The notes: generated by a model from the sequence alone, not told the origin. A stretch of DNA of 64,000 nt from Euglena gracilis (GCA_039621445.1 CP154955.1:11520241-11584240); one strand, 5' to 3'. Positions 41,054 to 53,448 are shown, counted from the stretch's first letter. Translations and numbers: made by a program.

Positions 41054-44000
41054 GCCCCCCGACCATCTCCGAGGCCCTAGCGGTCACTCCGGCGCCGACG
41101 CGGGTGCTGGTCCGCCCCGGGACGTACCGGGAGGCCATCACCGTCCGGCACCCCGGCTGGTGCTCTGTCACTGATCGGCGGTGGGCACAGTGATGGCGGC
41201 TGTCTTCAATCCAGTTGCATATGGCACTCACCATTTGCCAGATGGTTGCCCCACTCACGGCAGAGTACTTTTTTTTGATGTCTCTCCGTTCCCCCGACAC
41301 ATCAGCTCAAAGCGAGCCAGCTCTGCCCATTGGACTCGGACGGCGGTGCCGGCGACAAAAATGGGGCAGGGCCCCGGAGGCGTCACCATCGAGGCCCCCG
41401 AGGGGCGGGTGACCGTTGTGGTGCAGACCGACCAGCCGTACCAGCATGCGTTCCAGGTCGCGGCAGAAGGCCCAGTGGTCCTGCGCAACATCAATGTGGA
41501 CCACTGCTCCAAGAGCGTTGCTGAGAACCAGCATTGGGTCTTCTCTTGGCATTTACATGGAACAAGTCATACTGCAGTGTGAAGCAGGTAGGTGGCGTTA
41601 GTCTGTTGTCCTGCAACATAGAACCGAATTGCGCTGTGCATACTCCTGTCGTAATTTTAGTTTTGTTGTCTTCCACCTATTTCCGTGCAGTTTGAAGTTG
41701 TGATTTTTTGTTGCTTTTTTAAAAATTGCATTTCATTTTAATAGGTCTGGCAATGATTCTTGAAAGTTTTTTGCGGGGGCATGATTCTATTTTCCCCCAT
41801 CCCTCACTGCCCCAACACTCCGGGGTTACAACCAAAAGGCAAACGTTTAAAACGAGGGACGTGGGGAGAACATCGAGACTCTTTCCTGGCCACACCGTAA
41901 GCCCTGACATCTTGCCTTGCTGCAATCCTTGGCGTTTAACATGCAGGTTTCCTTGCTGGATCTTGCGGGGCTTGGCGGGTCCCAAGCGCCAAAAAAGCAG
42001 CAGTCCAGCCCCAGGTCGACGACATTTCAGACACCCCACAACCGCCCCAAACGAAGCCCTTTGCTGATCCCAACTACGGTGTGTTCCTCCTCTCTTCCCC
42101 ACGCGCCGACCTGCGGATGGAGTCTTGTCAGATCCAGAACGCGCCACTGCCACCATGTCAACTGCCATGGCGTGTATTTCGGGATGCGACGGCCTTTTCA
42201 GCTGGATGGATCAGGCATTCTTTGCCAAAGTGAAAGGGTACCTCGGGGCAGGTGTTTGCTTCGGTTAGATTTTTTTCCCGGGGTTTTAAATTCGGTTTTT
42301 TTTTCCAGGATAGGTTGGGCCTTGCCTGCTCCGGATATTGGGGTGGGCGATTCTTGACCTTCAAGGAAGACCCCCCACGGCTGCCCAGCCGGGTGCCCAC
42401 ACGTTACCCAAATTGTCCCTTGTGAAAGGGCCGACCGTGGCACGGGTGCGCTGCCAAGCCGATCTGGCACTGGGGTGGGGGTGGAAGGAGCGCGCAATTG
42501 CTTCGCGCAGTTGTCCCCAAACCCCGAAACCCTGAATTGGTTTGAATGGAAAGAACGAATGAGGCTGGCTGACTGTTTGCTTTTTTTTTGTGCGGTGACC
42601 CCCCCAGGGAATGCGCAGCTATGCACCACCCAAGGCCGCAAATTTGGTCCGCCACAAAGGTGTGTTCTATGACTGAATTGGGAGCTGGCCCCCATGTTGC
42701 AACCGTCCCGATGTTTTTTTTGGTGTTTTGGTGTGTCATTGAGCCATTGCACAGGAGCGAGGCCATGCAGTACTGGTGGACTGCATCGTGAAGGACTGCC
42801 ACTACCAGGGGGCAGCGGCCCTTGGGCCGGACCACAGACCTGACAACAGGACGTTGCTTAAGAAAATTTGACCCCACCTCGACCCCCGCAAATTTATTTG
42901 GGCAGTTCCAAAAACATTGATGGAACCCTTGACCACGTTTCCTAAAAGAAATTTGTTACAGTAAACTGTTTATTAATAATTTTAACATAATTTAATGCTT
43001 CTATTCATCAAATAGTAGATCATTATTGGCATCTCAGATGATTTTTTGTGCTTTCCACCTGATTTCCCAGAAAGATGCATCATTTTTCACATTTTTTTTT
43101 TCCTTGTGAAGGTGGGGGCAAAGTTGTTTGGACCGATCCTTTTCTGTCTTCCCTTGTGCAAAGTTATTTGGGCACGCAAAGATTTAGGGCACTGCAAAGT
43201 TATTTGGGGGGGTTTACATCCCCCTTGTCCTTGACATGGCTGGTCAATGATACCCCCCCGTGTCAACCAAACTTTTCCTGCACCCAAAAGCGCCATTTTT
43301 TTTTACAGTGCAGTGCACATGAAACAGCGTGTCCATGACATACCCCCCCCCCTGGAGCCAACCGCACTTTCCCCATACTTTGGTGTGTCAAGGACGAGGG
43401 GGGGGGGTGTCAATTTCAGTCGTAATGGAATACCTTTTTGGGTGCATTGCTTTGACGTGCTTCACTCAGGCACGGAACAAGTGGGCCGGTTCGGAGTGTT
43501 GGCTGAAGAACGTTTAAGGAAGAGACCATGTGGGCCATTGGCAAGTGATGTAGGGGTTCATTTTTATCCCCCGGGGGGGGGGTTGTGCTTTGGGGTGGGT
43601 AGAAGGTAGTGCCAGGGGCCGAAATTGGTCATTTAATGTGTCAGGCACAGAAGGCTGCCCTCGGAAACAGGCCCTCGGAAACAGAAGCCTGCTCAAGCGA
43701 GCGGTGCACAATGTCAGAACTGTATGGGCCCACCCCAGAGGGGGTCACCCCCACCCACCACAGCTTCAGACAAGGAAACTTCCGCCAAAGAAAAGAATTT
43801 GGAAAATCGGAGACCCGGAAACACGGGAAGGCCTGGTGGGGGGGACCCCCACCCACCAGCCAGGTCGGACCCTCACCTAGCCTTCCTGGACAGCCCTGCA
43901 CAATGTCAATTTTGTGAAGGAGGAGCCGGAGGAGATCATTTTTGAGCATCCGCAGCCTATTTGGAAGCATGATTATTGACATCCTCACAGCATCCTCCAC

Positions 44001-45252
44001 ACTTTTTAATGCATTGTGCCCTCCGCACTTGATGTTCAAACACAGCACTGCTCTTGCAGTGCCTCGGTTGGCTCAAATCGAAGTGAAAATGGTGACCATC
44101 ACACGTGGTAAAAAAAAAAACTACAATAAAATTTCCCTTGGGCCTTGATCAAGTGCTTTGGGCCTTTTGAATAGACCCTACACCTTGAAAGCAGGCAGTT
44201 AACCTTTATCACGAGGCACTGAACTTTTTGCTAGGATCTGCACTCCAAACTCTCGCCTTACAGAAAATTAAATACCTTAACACTGGTGTGACACCACCCT
44301 AGGGCAGTCTGTGTGTGGGTGGGTTTTCAAACAAACGCAGGCAGATGGGTTTGGGCCCGAGGAATAGTCCCCCCTCCCGGATGAAAGTCAAAGTGAACCC
44401 ATAGTCAGGGGTGTGCAGGCGACGCGTCCCTCGTGCTGACCCGCTCCCAAGTTGTGCGCAACGCCTACAACGGCGTGCTGGTGCGGGACGGCGCTGCACT
44501 CCAGTGCACCGAGTGCCGCATCGTCGGCAACGGGCAGTATGGCGTCCTTCTCAGGTGATTGTTTTTCCTTTTGGGTGCGGAGATCTGCTTTGTCGACTTT
44601 GGACTTGAATTGGACAGCCGAAGTCCTCAAGTGTCCACGGAACAGAAATTCTGAGACAGGACTAAACATCCGCGAGCTCAATCTCCTCACTGCTGGACCA
44701 CAACAGCACCACGCACTCCCCCCTCTCCCTCCAGGGGGGGGGGTGGCATTGTGGGGTGGCAGAAAAAAACCCTTGCACATTGGCATGACCCCAGTGCCCC
44801 CAGGTTCAAGTGTGGGGTGATGTGAAGGGCATTTGTGGGGGGGATGTAAGTTTGGGCTGGACTCACCTTACCTACCTCTCCCTGAGAAACTGTCATGCCC
44901 GAGAACCTTGTCACGGTCCCGCCCGGGAAATTGTCAGGGCCCCAGTTACTGTCAGTATGGGATGTTTTTAGGGTTTTTGATACCCTCCACCTGTCACGTA
45001 ACGGTTTCCCAGGGGGGTGGGTACGGCACTCTGAGGCCTGCACCACAAGGTGGGCCAGGCAAGCGCCTGGCCACGCTGGTGGATTGCGCTTCGGCGGACC
45101 TCGACCCGGCGACTGTGGTGGAGGCCAACCGGAAGGGGGCCGTGCAGGGGGCGTGCCTGCCGGAGGCCGACATGCGGCTGCTGGTGCAGGTCGAGCTCCT
45201 CTGGCCAGGGGTGGATGGGGCCGTCTGCTGGGAGAGACCGAAGCGCGGGTGA
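41054..45252 (+). CDS. Right-handed beta-helix protein, multi-exon, 5' end unresolved
   Basis: At least six GC-rich exons on the plus strand, separated by AT-rich introns: about 41054-41159 (TISEALAVTP, RVLVRPGTYREAITV), 41353-41540 (GGVTIEAPEGRVTVVVQTD, VVLRNINVDHCSKS), 41990-42140 (YGVFLLSSPRADLRMESCQI), 42755-42860 (HAVLVDCIVKDCHYQGAAAL), 44419-44554 (LVLTRSQVVRNAYNGVLVRD, CRIVGNGQYGVLL; clean AG/GT borders) and about 45035-45252 (LATLVDCASADLDPATVVEA, ending CWERPKRG and TGA). The VRPGTY start and repeated 'G-hydrophobic-x-hydrophobic ... C-x-I' rungs are typical of parallel beta-helix (pectate-lyase-fold, FBXO11/SHCBP1-like) proteins, which bind sugars or proteins. No catalytic residues can be assigned. 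Some exon borders and the start are approximate. Confidence 0.75.
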
Positions 45253-46160
45253 GCAATCGGCCAAACACTCGGGGAGTCCACTCCCAAGAGAGTCCCCTTC
45301 ATTCGAATGGTAGTGATTATGTCGGCACACACAAAAAACGCCTCAAAATCTGTCTTTTCACATCAATCCCCAACGCTTTTTTTGAATTTTTGCGAACGTT
45401 GCTGCTTTCAAAAAAAACCCACAAACATCAAGGCTGGCGGTCGGTTCACAAATGCGGTGACATCGCTGGCTATGTCCACCTGCGTTCCAAAGACAATGGG
45501 GTTGGTCAAGAGTCTCGTGTCCTTAACAGGCCAGTGCTTTACAAGTGTACACCTCCGGCGGTCTGAAATTATGCCCCCTAAAGTGCGCAGTTGTGGAAGA
45601 GCTCATCATTTTTTGACAAGAATTTGCCCAAAACGTGCCAATGTCCCATTTTTTGACCAATTCTTAGGCCCAAAGTTTTCGCTGCAAAGCACTGATAAAA
45701 AAAACGGTAACTTTGCCCATGCGGCTGTTTAGAAGGAGAGAGACCTTGGAGTCCAGGCCACACCATTGCTCATGTTGTGTCTGACCCCCCCCTGGGGGGA
45801 GGTGACTGGCTGGTTTTTCCAGAGTGACTAACTCGTTTTTGGCTCCAGACCCCCCCCTCCCGGGTTCGATACGGGGGGAGGGGGTGAAGATTGGTCATAT
45901 TTCAAATTGGTTGGGAAAGGATTGGTCGACAAAAATCTCCCAAATATTTCTTCACCATTTTAAGGATTCCACCCAAATTTTCCGCTCACAAGCCGTACAA
46001 AGTGCCGTGTGTTGGGATTTGTTGCCGTATGGTGTCCAACTGTGCGCTTGATGCATCTCCAAAAAAAGGACAACCCAAATGGCTGTTTTCTGGATGTATT
46101 CTAGTTTTCTTTTTTTTGACTCAATCCAATTTATCTGGAAATGAGGAAGGAACAGACATC
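45253..46160. other. Intergenic, no gene recognised
   Basis: Between the stop of the beta-helix gene and the tRNA-like segment. GTGACTGGCTGG / GAGTGACTAACTCG motifs with C/G runs (45790-45870) and similar motifs at 46560-46640 may mark ends of a decayed element. A frame across 45307-45732 is open but has no motif. Confidence 0.4.
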
Positions 46161-46164
46161 TAAA

Positions 46165-46228
46165 GGCTGCTCCCTGAGGGGAAGAGCGTTCGGGGACCGA
46201 AGGGTTGTGTGTTTGATTCTCACTCAGC
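46165..46228 (+). other. tRNA-like relic (possible SINE head)
   Basis: The segment reads like a tRNA with an A box (CTCCCTGAGGGGAAGAGCG, compare a D-arm ending in AGAGCG) and a B box (GTGTTTGATTCTCAC, compare GGTTCGATTC). D-stem GCTC/GAGC and T-arm can pair. The anticodon arm pairs TTCGG with CCGAA but leaves only GGA in the loop instead of seven bases, so there is no anticodon. A tRNA pseudogene or tRNA-derived SINE head fits; a functional tRNA does not. Confidence 0.4.
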
Positions 46229-47204
46229 ATCATGTTTTCAAGAAAGAGAACCACCCAATTTTTCCAGGCCGATTTCCAAAGTTTTGGTGCCCAAATATTT
46301 CCAGACCATTAGAAAAGTGCCCAATTTTTTCCGTAACCATTTCCCCCCCAAATTTTTTTGTTTTTTTTGCCAAAAAGTGCCCAAGATGGCATTTTGGGGG
46401 GGGGTCAAAAACTTTGCCTGGCACCTTGGACTGGGGCTTTGCGCCGGACTAAAATTAGTCACCTGGACCGCACCACTGCTTAGGTGGGGGGGGTCCCCCC
46501 TGTGCCCAAGGCACAGGAAAAAGATGTTTTTTAGGCCAAAATCCTGTGATTTTTGGCTTTTGGCTGAGTGGCCAGAGTGACTGCCCCCTGGGGGGTAGTC
46601 ACTCAAGTGGGAGACTGGTTTTTGAAAAGTAACTGGTTTTTTGAAAGTGGAAACTGACCCCCTCCCTCTGTTCTTTTGTCGAACCTTGGCCCATCCCTCT
46701 GCATGCGACGCCTTTGTCCTCCACGTTGCTTGCTTTCAGATGCGTCTCACCCAAAACAATGGCTCAACGTTCTCGCACTCCGGCACGTGAACCTGACACG
46801 TAACGGGCGATGTGATCTGCGATCGATGTATTTGTAATGCTGCTCTTGTGCCTGCCGTCAGCTTGGGGACATGAGAGATGTGCATTCCTAGGCGGGTCCC
46901 ACCACTCTGAGCCTGGGCCGCAGCTTTACCAAGTATGGGAGAAGCAGGGACTTTCATGAACTGCAAATGTGTGGACAATTGAGGTTCAATGGAGTGATGG
47001 CACAGGCAGCAGTCAGTTTTTTTTTCAACTGAAGAAACATTTTTTCATGGAAGATTTTGTTCATGCATTCATGCATTCATGCATGCGTGGATTCATGCGT
47101 GCTTTCCTTCACTCATTCAAGGTGAGGTGTTGCGCTTCCTGACCTTGTCGAGTTGGCTTTCGTTCGCAATCTCTTTCCTCCCTGTCAGGTCACCCAGCCA
47201 CGCA
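46229..47204. promoter_or_regulatory. Upstream region of the UBFD1-like gene
   Basis: Non-coding. A tandem run of CATTCATG units at about 47062-47100 lies 105-140 bp before the start codon; no TATA box stands out. The first half contains G/C runs and GTGACTGCCCCC / GTAGTCACTC inverted motifs. Promoter position is inferred only from the gene start. Confidence 0.35.
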
Positions 47205-50200
47205 ATGAGGTTGTCCGTGAAGTTCGGGAAAGAGACGATGTATGTGACAGCCCCCCCCCCCCCCCAATGGGCCCGCCCCTCCCGCCTCACAGAGAGTTGG
47301 ACCTCCCTGGCACTGCCACCGTTGGGCAATTGAAAGAGGAATTGTCGGGCCGGACTGGTGTCCAGCCCACGGTGTGCCCCATCTTCTGTGGCATTTTTTT
47401 TTTGCGATGGCCCCCCTCCCTGCCAGGGGTTTTCTCAGGCCAGCACCTTTTTTCCAGCCAGCACCTCCCAGCCGGACTCGGACCCCCCCCCCGCGGGGGG
47501 TCTGCTGAAAATAAAGTTCGGCCAGCCCAGCGAAGCCGAGATGGACCCAAAAAATTTCCGACGCAAATCGCCTTGGAAAAAAGGGGCCAAAAATCGCCGA
47601 GAATGGCATGTTTTGGGTGGTTTTTTTTGTAGATTTTTTTCTCCAATTTTGGCTGAAAAATTCCAACCCAGCCTGTTTTGTTTTGTTTTGTTTTTGCCTG
47701 TTTTGGGGCACCTGCCGGGTCCAGCTGCGAGCCGGCCAGACCCCCACCCTGGACCCCCCACCCCCCAGGATGGGTTGAGTAAGCACCTTTTTTCCAGCCA
47801 GCACTTTTTCCAGCCCGCCCACAGGACCCTCCCCCCTGGGGGTCCTTAAGAAAACCCTTGCTCCCTGCGACAGTGTTGTGCCGTGGCAGGGTTTGTGCAA
47901 TGGGAGGAAGGTGAATTTTCACATCCTGGAAACTGGTTCTGAAAAAGTGTCACCCGACGCGCGTGGAAGGTTTCCTATTCATCTTCCAGATTTGCAGCAC
48001 AAACGGAACAGTGAAAGCGAAAGCAATATGCAAATATTTATCAGAAATACAAAAAAAATACGTATACGCGTTAATGCGTGCAATCCGCAATAAGTGTAAT
48101 CGTTTTTTATTGGGGTCTGAAGAGACATATTGCAACAAAAGGTTGAATTTCTGTGTGACCAAACTTCGTGCATTATTTTCTTGTGCTTCAACCCCCGAAC
48201 ACAAACTGGCGGGCCAAATATTGCCCACGGGGTTGCCATGCATATTTTTGAGCATTTTATTGCACAAACAATGTGGCCAAACTCTTCCACTTCATGCAGG
48301 AAGGGTCGAAACTGACCAGATGGAGGTTGCTAGTGAGGTTCTTCCACAAAGTTCAGAATGGGGGAAGAGGAATCATTTTTTTTTGGCATTTTCTTCACAC
48401 ACAGTGGACAATAATCACAAAAAGTGATGGGGCATCACACAAATTTTCCCATCGTTCTTTTTCCCATCATTTTCTTTTGCTCGTTAGAGGATCCACTTCC
48501 GATGGTGCCAAATTTTACAAAGAGGTGGGGAGTGTAGTGTGTTTGCACATCAGCGAAAAGTCATGAAACAGCAATCAAGTTGAACCATTTCCTCGTCGAT
48601 TTTACCCTGTGATATTCGTTTCCCATCATTTTTTGACCTGGATTTTTTTTGTGAAATTTGCATCTATTTCTTTGATGATATGGGGAACCCAAAAAGTTGA
48701 CACAATTTTTGCTCTGGTGCCCCTTTCACCCTTTCGGATGAATCAAAGATATGAGATGAAGCAAAGTTATGTGCTTTCTTCGGACACTCCTTCTCAAACC
48801 CAGTTCTTTTAGAAATTTGATTTTTTTTGCCTTTCAAAATTGTGCCTATGGCTTGGGCTCCAACTGTGTTCATCCTGTGCAAAACAGTTTGAGATTTTGA
48901 AAAACACGTGTCAAAGATGTGAATAGTTTTCCGAAAAAAATTCACTTCTTGAATCGATTCACAGATGCAGAAACTGATGTTAAAGACCCAGCTGAAGGAG
49001 GATGACAAGAGCCTTGAGGCCCTGGGCATAAAGGAGGGGACCAAGATGATGTTGATGGGTGTGTGGGCGGCAGCAGAGGTTGCCTTGGCCTTGGGCCCCC
49101 TCTTGATGAACTCTTGATGAACCTCTTGAATCTGGAGGCAAGCCCCCACCCACATCTTTTAACCAGTCCTCTTCAGCCCATATGCAAATGAGTTAAATTG
49201 GCAGAACTTGAATCGACCTCCTTGTGGTGGAGGATATCTGGGCAACTCCTATCGTCCACCATGTCCCAGGCATCCCTTGAACCCAAACACAATGGGATGT
49301 TCAGCAAATTCTCCCACCAGGTGTTGTGCTAACAACTTCCATGGCAACCCTGTATTCTCATCATCCTGTGTTTGCCAGTGATAGGGTGTTCTGGCGGTGG
49401 GTTTTCAGCCGAATCGTGCAGGAACCACGGTGGAGCAGGCCTTGAACATGGCGCTGGTCCCTGTGATCACGGAGGAGGTGAAACCTGCCGAGACTGCATC
49501 CACAGGTCCCTTGCTTTGGATTTGAAGGCAGTTTGGGTTAATTGCTGTCACACGCCACGACACAGCAATACCAATCAAAACTGCAGATAATGAAAAAAAC
49601 AATAAAAAGTTCTTTTCAATTTTCAGTGTCAAAGATTTTGTACTAGGAGTGATTTCCCCCTCCTCCCAGAGGCGGAGGCAGAAAAGCGGCGGCACGAAAA
49701 GGTCATCAAGTTGGGCCCCCCGAAGGACGCCACCCCTGGGGTGGTCGGCCAACAGGTCTGCCTCCTCATGGCCACGCTCCGAATACTGCCGCTACTACTA
49801 CTTACTTACTCATCTACATGCTCAGGACAAATAGGTCAGAGAAGAGAATGCAGTCGCAATGATGTGACACCCCCTAAAAAAGTGCACAGGTGCGAATATT
49901 TTCAGGATGTGGTTTCGGACCCCAAGGGGTGCGCACTTATTAGGGCACTGCGCACTTATTAGGACAAAGCCCAAAATACTTACTTTTCCCCAACTCTTTT
50001 TCAGCCCTTCCCCTCATGTGATGTCAAGTGATCGTGTGTCAAATTTGGGCTCGGACGACAGAAGTATTTGGTTTGATAAGGTCAGTTTTCAGGTTTTTGT
50101 GTGCCTGAGATGTGACTTGATTTCTCCTTTGGCCTTTGGGGGAGTGCACTTTTTAGGGAGGTAGTTTCAAACCCTTGGGGGTGCACACTTATTTGGGCAC

Positions 50201-50456
50201 TGCGCATAATTAGGGCACTGCGCACTTATTAGAGAGGGTTTATTCAATATTGATGGATGACTGGCCTCTTGCTTGATCAATGAGCCCTGGGGGGAACTTT
50301 TAAGTGTTCTCGGAAGCCCAAGCTTTGCAGAAGATGTATTGCTGATGTTGGAGTCAAAGGAACAAATCGGTCGAAAAGCATGCAATATACTGCAATTTAC
50401 TTTCAGATTTGGTACCTGGTTTGACATGTTGGTAGAATTTCAACGTTCCACACGCA

Positions 50457-50500
<44 letters not shown>

Positions 50501-51569
50501 AATCCCCAAATAATTTTGCCCCTGCAAAGTTAATGGACCGAACTTTTTGGCCCCTCCCCCAAACCCATTGATGGACCGATTGACCACTTTTCCCAAAAGC
50601 AATTTGCTGTCAAATGTTGTATTTTTAGAAAAAAATTATGGCATAATTTAATGCTTCTATTCATCAAACAACATTATGAGAACATAAGGATTAATTTTTT
50701 GTGCTCACCACCTCTATATGTTTTCGAAAAGGATTGCATCATTTTGCACGTTTTTTTCCTTTGTGAAGGGGGAATGGCTGTATTTTTCAAGAGGGTTGCA
50801 AAAATGTTCGATTTGGCATTTTTTTTGGCAGTGACCATGAGGGAAGGAGGGGGGGGATTGTGCTCCCACTTCCCCTGCTCCGCCCGGTCCCCTCCCCCCA
50901 TAAAAGCCAAAACCATTTTCGAATTTTTTTTGCAAGTGCATTTTTTAACAAACAGTACAATATAAAACATAAAAGTATTTTAGTATTTCTTAGTGCAATT
51001 TTTACATTTTTTTTATATTTTTTTTGACCTTGCCCCCCCTCAGGTCCCAGTCATCCCCGACCAGTCCTACACCGGCATGCTGAACGCCCGAGGGGAACGG
51101 GTTCGGCTCACCCTCAAGGTGTGCTTGGGGGCCGGATGGGAGGGCCTTCCCCCAATCCAGAAAGTGCCACGCCACAAGCCATCTCTGGCCCCCATTTCGT
51201 AGCTTTGGTGCCGTCCTTCGCGATACGATCCCCACCTCCCCACCAATGTGTGCGGGTCCCCTCAGAGCGGCACCAATGAGCTCTGGATCTCCAGCAACGT
51301 TGGTTGCCAGAAGCTGCCGTTCGACCAGGTCACGGACGTCACCGTCACGCCCATTGAGGAGCACCCAGGTCCGCTGTATTACAGCACCCAGGCCCCTCCC
51401 TATGGGTGTCAGGCTCGGACCTGGAGGAGGGTTTGGTCAGAATTGGCAGAGGTTTTGGCCATGTACCATGACCGTTTCCTAACTGGAAAAGGAACTGAAA
51501 GTTTGTGCCTTGAAATCTCGATCTCCAACGTGACACAGCACATGAACGCACACACGCACCTGGCATAGT

Positions 51570-51609
<40 letters not shown>

Positions 51610-51917
51610 GATATCACCATGCACACAGGAAAGCAATAAGCAAGGGTCTGTCATGCCTCTTTGTCCTCTCCACCTCAACAATTTTGCTGCTTGTTCTCTT
51701 CCTCCCTCCCTCTTATTTCCATTCTCTCCTTCCGTCATCAGCAGCCTTTTTGGCCATTCCCCGCCCTTCCTCATCAGGATATTGCATCTTTTCACTGCAC
51801 GTCGGCAAGAACCACAAGGTGCACCTCTACTTCGTTCCGATGCAATTCTCCCGCAGTTTGAAGACTCACATCGTAGGGTACAGCCAAGTGTCAGGTGCAG
51901 CTGAGTGGCTTCACTGA
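47205..51917 (+). CDS. UBFD1: UBFD1-like ubiquitin-like domain protein, 8 exons
   Basis: Exons 47205-47239, 47293-47371, 48965-49058, 49422-49505, 49670-49755, 51044-51118, 51266-51368 and 51778-51917 join in frame to 231 residues. All introns are GT-AG; lengths run from 53 to 1593 bp. Residues 1-70 form a ubiquitin-like fold (MRLSVKFGKETIELDLPG, LKEELSGRTGVQPT, MQKLMLK, LGIKEGTKMMLMG). The linker (TTVEQALNMA, EAEAEKRRHEKVIKLG) leads to the UBFD1 C-terminal domain (YTGMLNARGERVRLTLK, LWISSNVGCQKLPFDQV, VHLYFVPMQFSRSLKTHIVG). Domain order, the MQK motif after intron 2 and the KVIKLGPP/PGVVGQQ linker match animal UBFD1, a polyubiquitin-binding NF-kB pathway protein in humans. Its role in protists is unknown. 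An intron-borne MITE (47424-47860) and a CA microsatellite are present. Function beyond ubiquitin signalling is inference. Confidence 0.9.
47416..47868. mobile_element. 437-bp MITE in intron 2 of the UBFD1-like gene
   Basis: Element 47424-47860 with ends CAGGGGTTTTCT and AGAAAACCCTTG (one mismatch), flanked by CTCCCTGC on both sides (47416-47423 and 47861-47868). The interior contains CCAGCCAGCACC units, C/G runs and TTTTTTGGCTG, like the element at 561-1006, which is nearly the same length (446 bp). It lies wholly within a 1593-bp intron, so it enlarged the intron rather than created it. Confidence 0.85.
49875..50235. repeat. Repeat pair in intron 5 of the UBFD1-like gene
   Basis: A block with GGTGCGCACTTATTAGGGC and ACTGCGCACTTATTAG at 49930-49965 is repeated with small changes at 50190-50235, both preceded by GTTTC...ACCC. 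CCCTAAAAAAGTGCAC at 49872 and GTGCACTTTTTAGGG at 50143 are inverted. It looks like a small element of about 300 bp with mixed direct and inverted ends. Confidence 0.55.
50457..50500. repeat. (CA)n microsatellite in intron 5
   Basis: About 20 CA units. A second run of about 16 lies at 51570-51602 in intron 7 of the same gene. Confidence 0.95.
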
Positions 51918-52254
51918 GGAGTTGACGAAAGTGGACAACGTGGGATGGGATCCATTTTCATTTAATTTGGATTTTGCTGCTCCTTGTTGTTCTTGCTGCT
52001 GCTGGTATCGTTGTTGCTGAGTAATTGTTAACGATGCTGTTGCTTGCTGTGCTGCTGTTGTTATTGTTGCTGCTGTTATTTTTCTCCTGTGCTGCCGTGC
52101 TCCTCAAGAACTTGCGCTGAAAATCCCAAAAATGAATTGCAGAGGCCGTGGGAGGCAGGTGAGGAAGGTGAGGAAGCCCATTATTTCACATTAACAGCAG
52201 CAGCATTCCCCCAACTTGGACGATTCTCGGAGGATGGCCACAAAGCACTCCCTT
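51918..52254. other. 3' flank of the UBFD1-like gene
   Basis: TGCTGCTGTTGTT-type low complexity at 51975-52080, then unique sequence; no gene called. Confidence 0.45.
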
Positions 52255-52543
<289 letters not shown>

Positions 52544-52554
52544 CTCCCCATCCG

Positions 52555-52855
52555 GCCCCTTTGCTGCACCAACGCTTGGCCACGACCCAATGGCTGTCTG
52601 GTGACCGGCGCCCGCTGACCCCCTCCCCCTCGGACCCGCTGACCCGCCCCCGTCTCGCGGCACATCGTCCCTCCCGCACCCCCCACGGGAACGATTGGAA
52701 CACATCGGCCATCGGCAGTTCGATCAATGCGCCGCCGCCTGGCGGGCGTGGCGCACTGTGCCGACCGCGACCCGCTTCACCCCTGCTGGTCTGGAGTGTG
52801 GCGGTGGGGCCGGAGCTGCGCGCCTACGAAGGCTCGAAGTGGCCTGCAGGCGTTT
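52555..52855 (+). other. GC-rich exon candidate, unassigned
   Basis: A GC-rich island like the exons of neighbouring genes, bounded by AT-rich sequence. One plus frame (SPLLVWSVAVGPELRAYEGS) reads naturally and ends near a possible donor at about 52850, but two other frames are open and no homologue is recognised. It may belong to a gene extending to 56.7 kb. Confidence 0.3.
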
Positions 52856-53129
52856 GGCACATGGTTGAAGGCTATACATCAGAGCGTCAGCATAGAATGT
52901 TTGTGGCTACTCACATGTGGACATCTACACTGTGTGACATTTCCCATGGTTGCAATAATATGCACAAATACAAGCTCGACATTATGTTTTCGATAATGTT
53001 TTGCGAATTGGAGCTATGCTCAAGAATTGCGCACAATCAATTTTCGGAGGCAGAAAAAGGGTGTTTTTTTTTTTACCCGCGCGCTCATGGTCCGTTTTAA
53101 ACACAGAATACTCTCACCCACTAGGCAGA

Positions 53130-53372
53130 CACGGACACATCGAGCGGCTTCAATCAAGCCACAGGCCGTGTCGAGGGTCCCTTCGCCAGTCCCGGCCCGC
53201 CGCCGTGTTGGTCTCTGCCCTGCGCGAAGGGAGCTGCTGTGCTTGCCTTGCAGCACGCGACGCCTCGTGACCTGACCTCCCTCCCCACCCGGGTCCCTTG
53301 CAGTGGCATAGGCCCTTCCCCAGGCTTCATGTACCGAACTCCAGACGCTAGTGCTCTCCATGTAGCTTTCCC
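53130..53372 (+). other. GC-rich exon candidate, unassigned
   Basis: GC-rich segment before the CAC repeat with open plus frames, none recognisable. Kept only because its composition matches real exons nearby. Confidence 0.25.
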
Positions 53373-53448
53373 TTCCATCACCACCACCACCACCACAACA
53401 ACCACCACCACCACCACCACCACCACCACCACCACCACCACCACCACG
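53373..53448. repeat. (CAC)n trinucleotide repeat
   Basis: About 25 CAC units; all six frames are homopolymeric. Confidence 0.97.

Noticed and set aside
45800-45900. GGGTTCGATACGGG as a tRNA T-arm
   Set aside because: No acceptor, D or anticodon arm upstream; the element is a C/G-run context.
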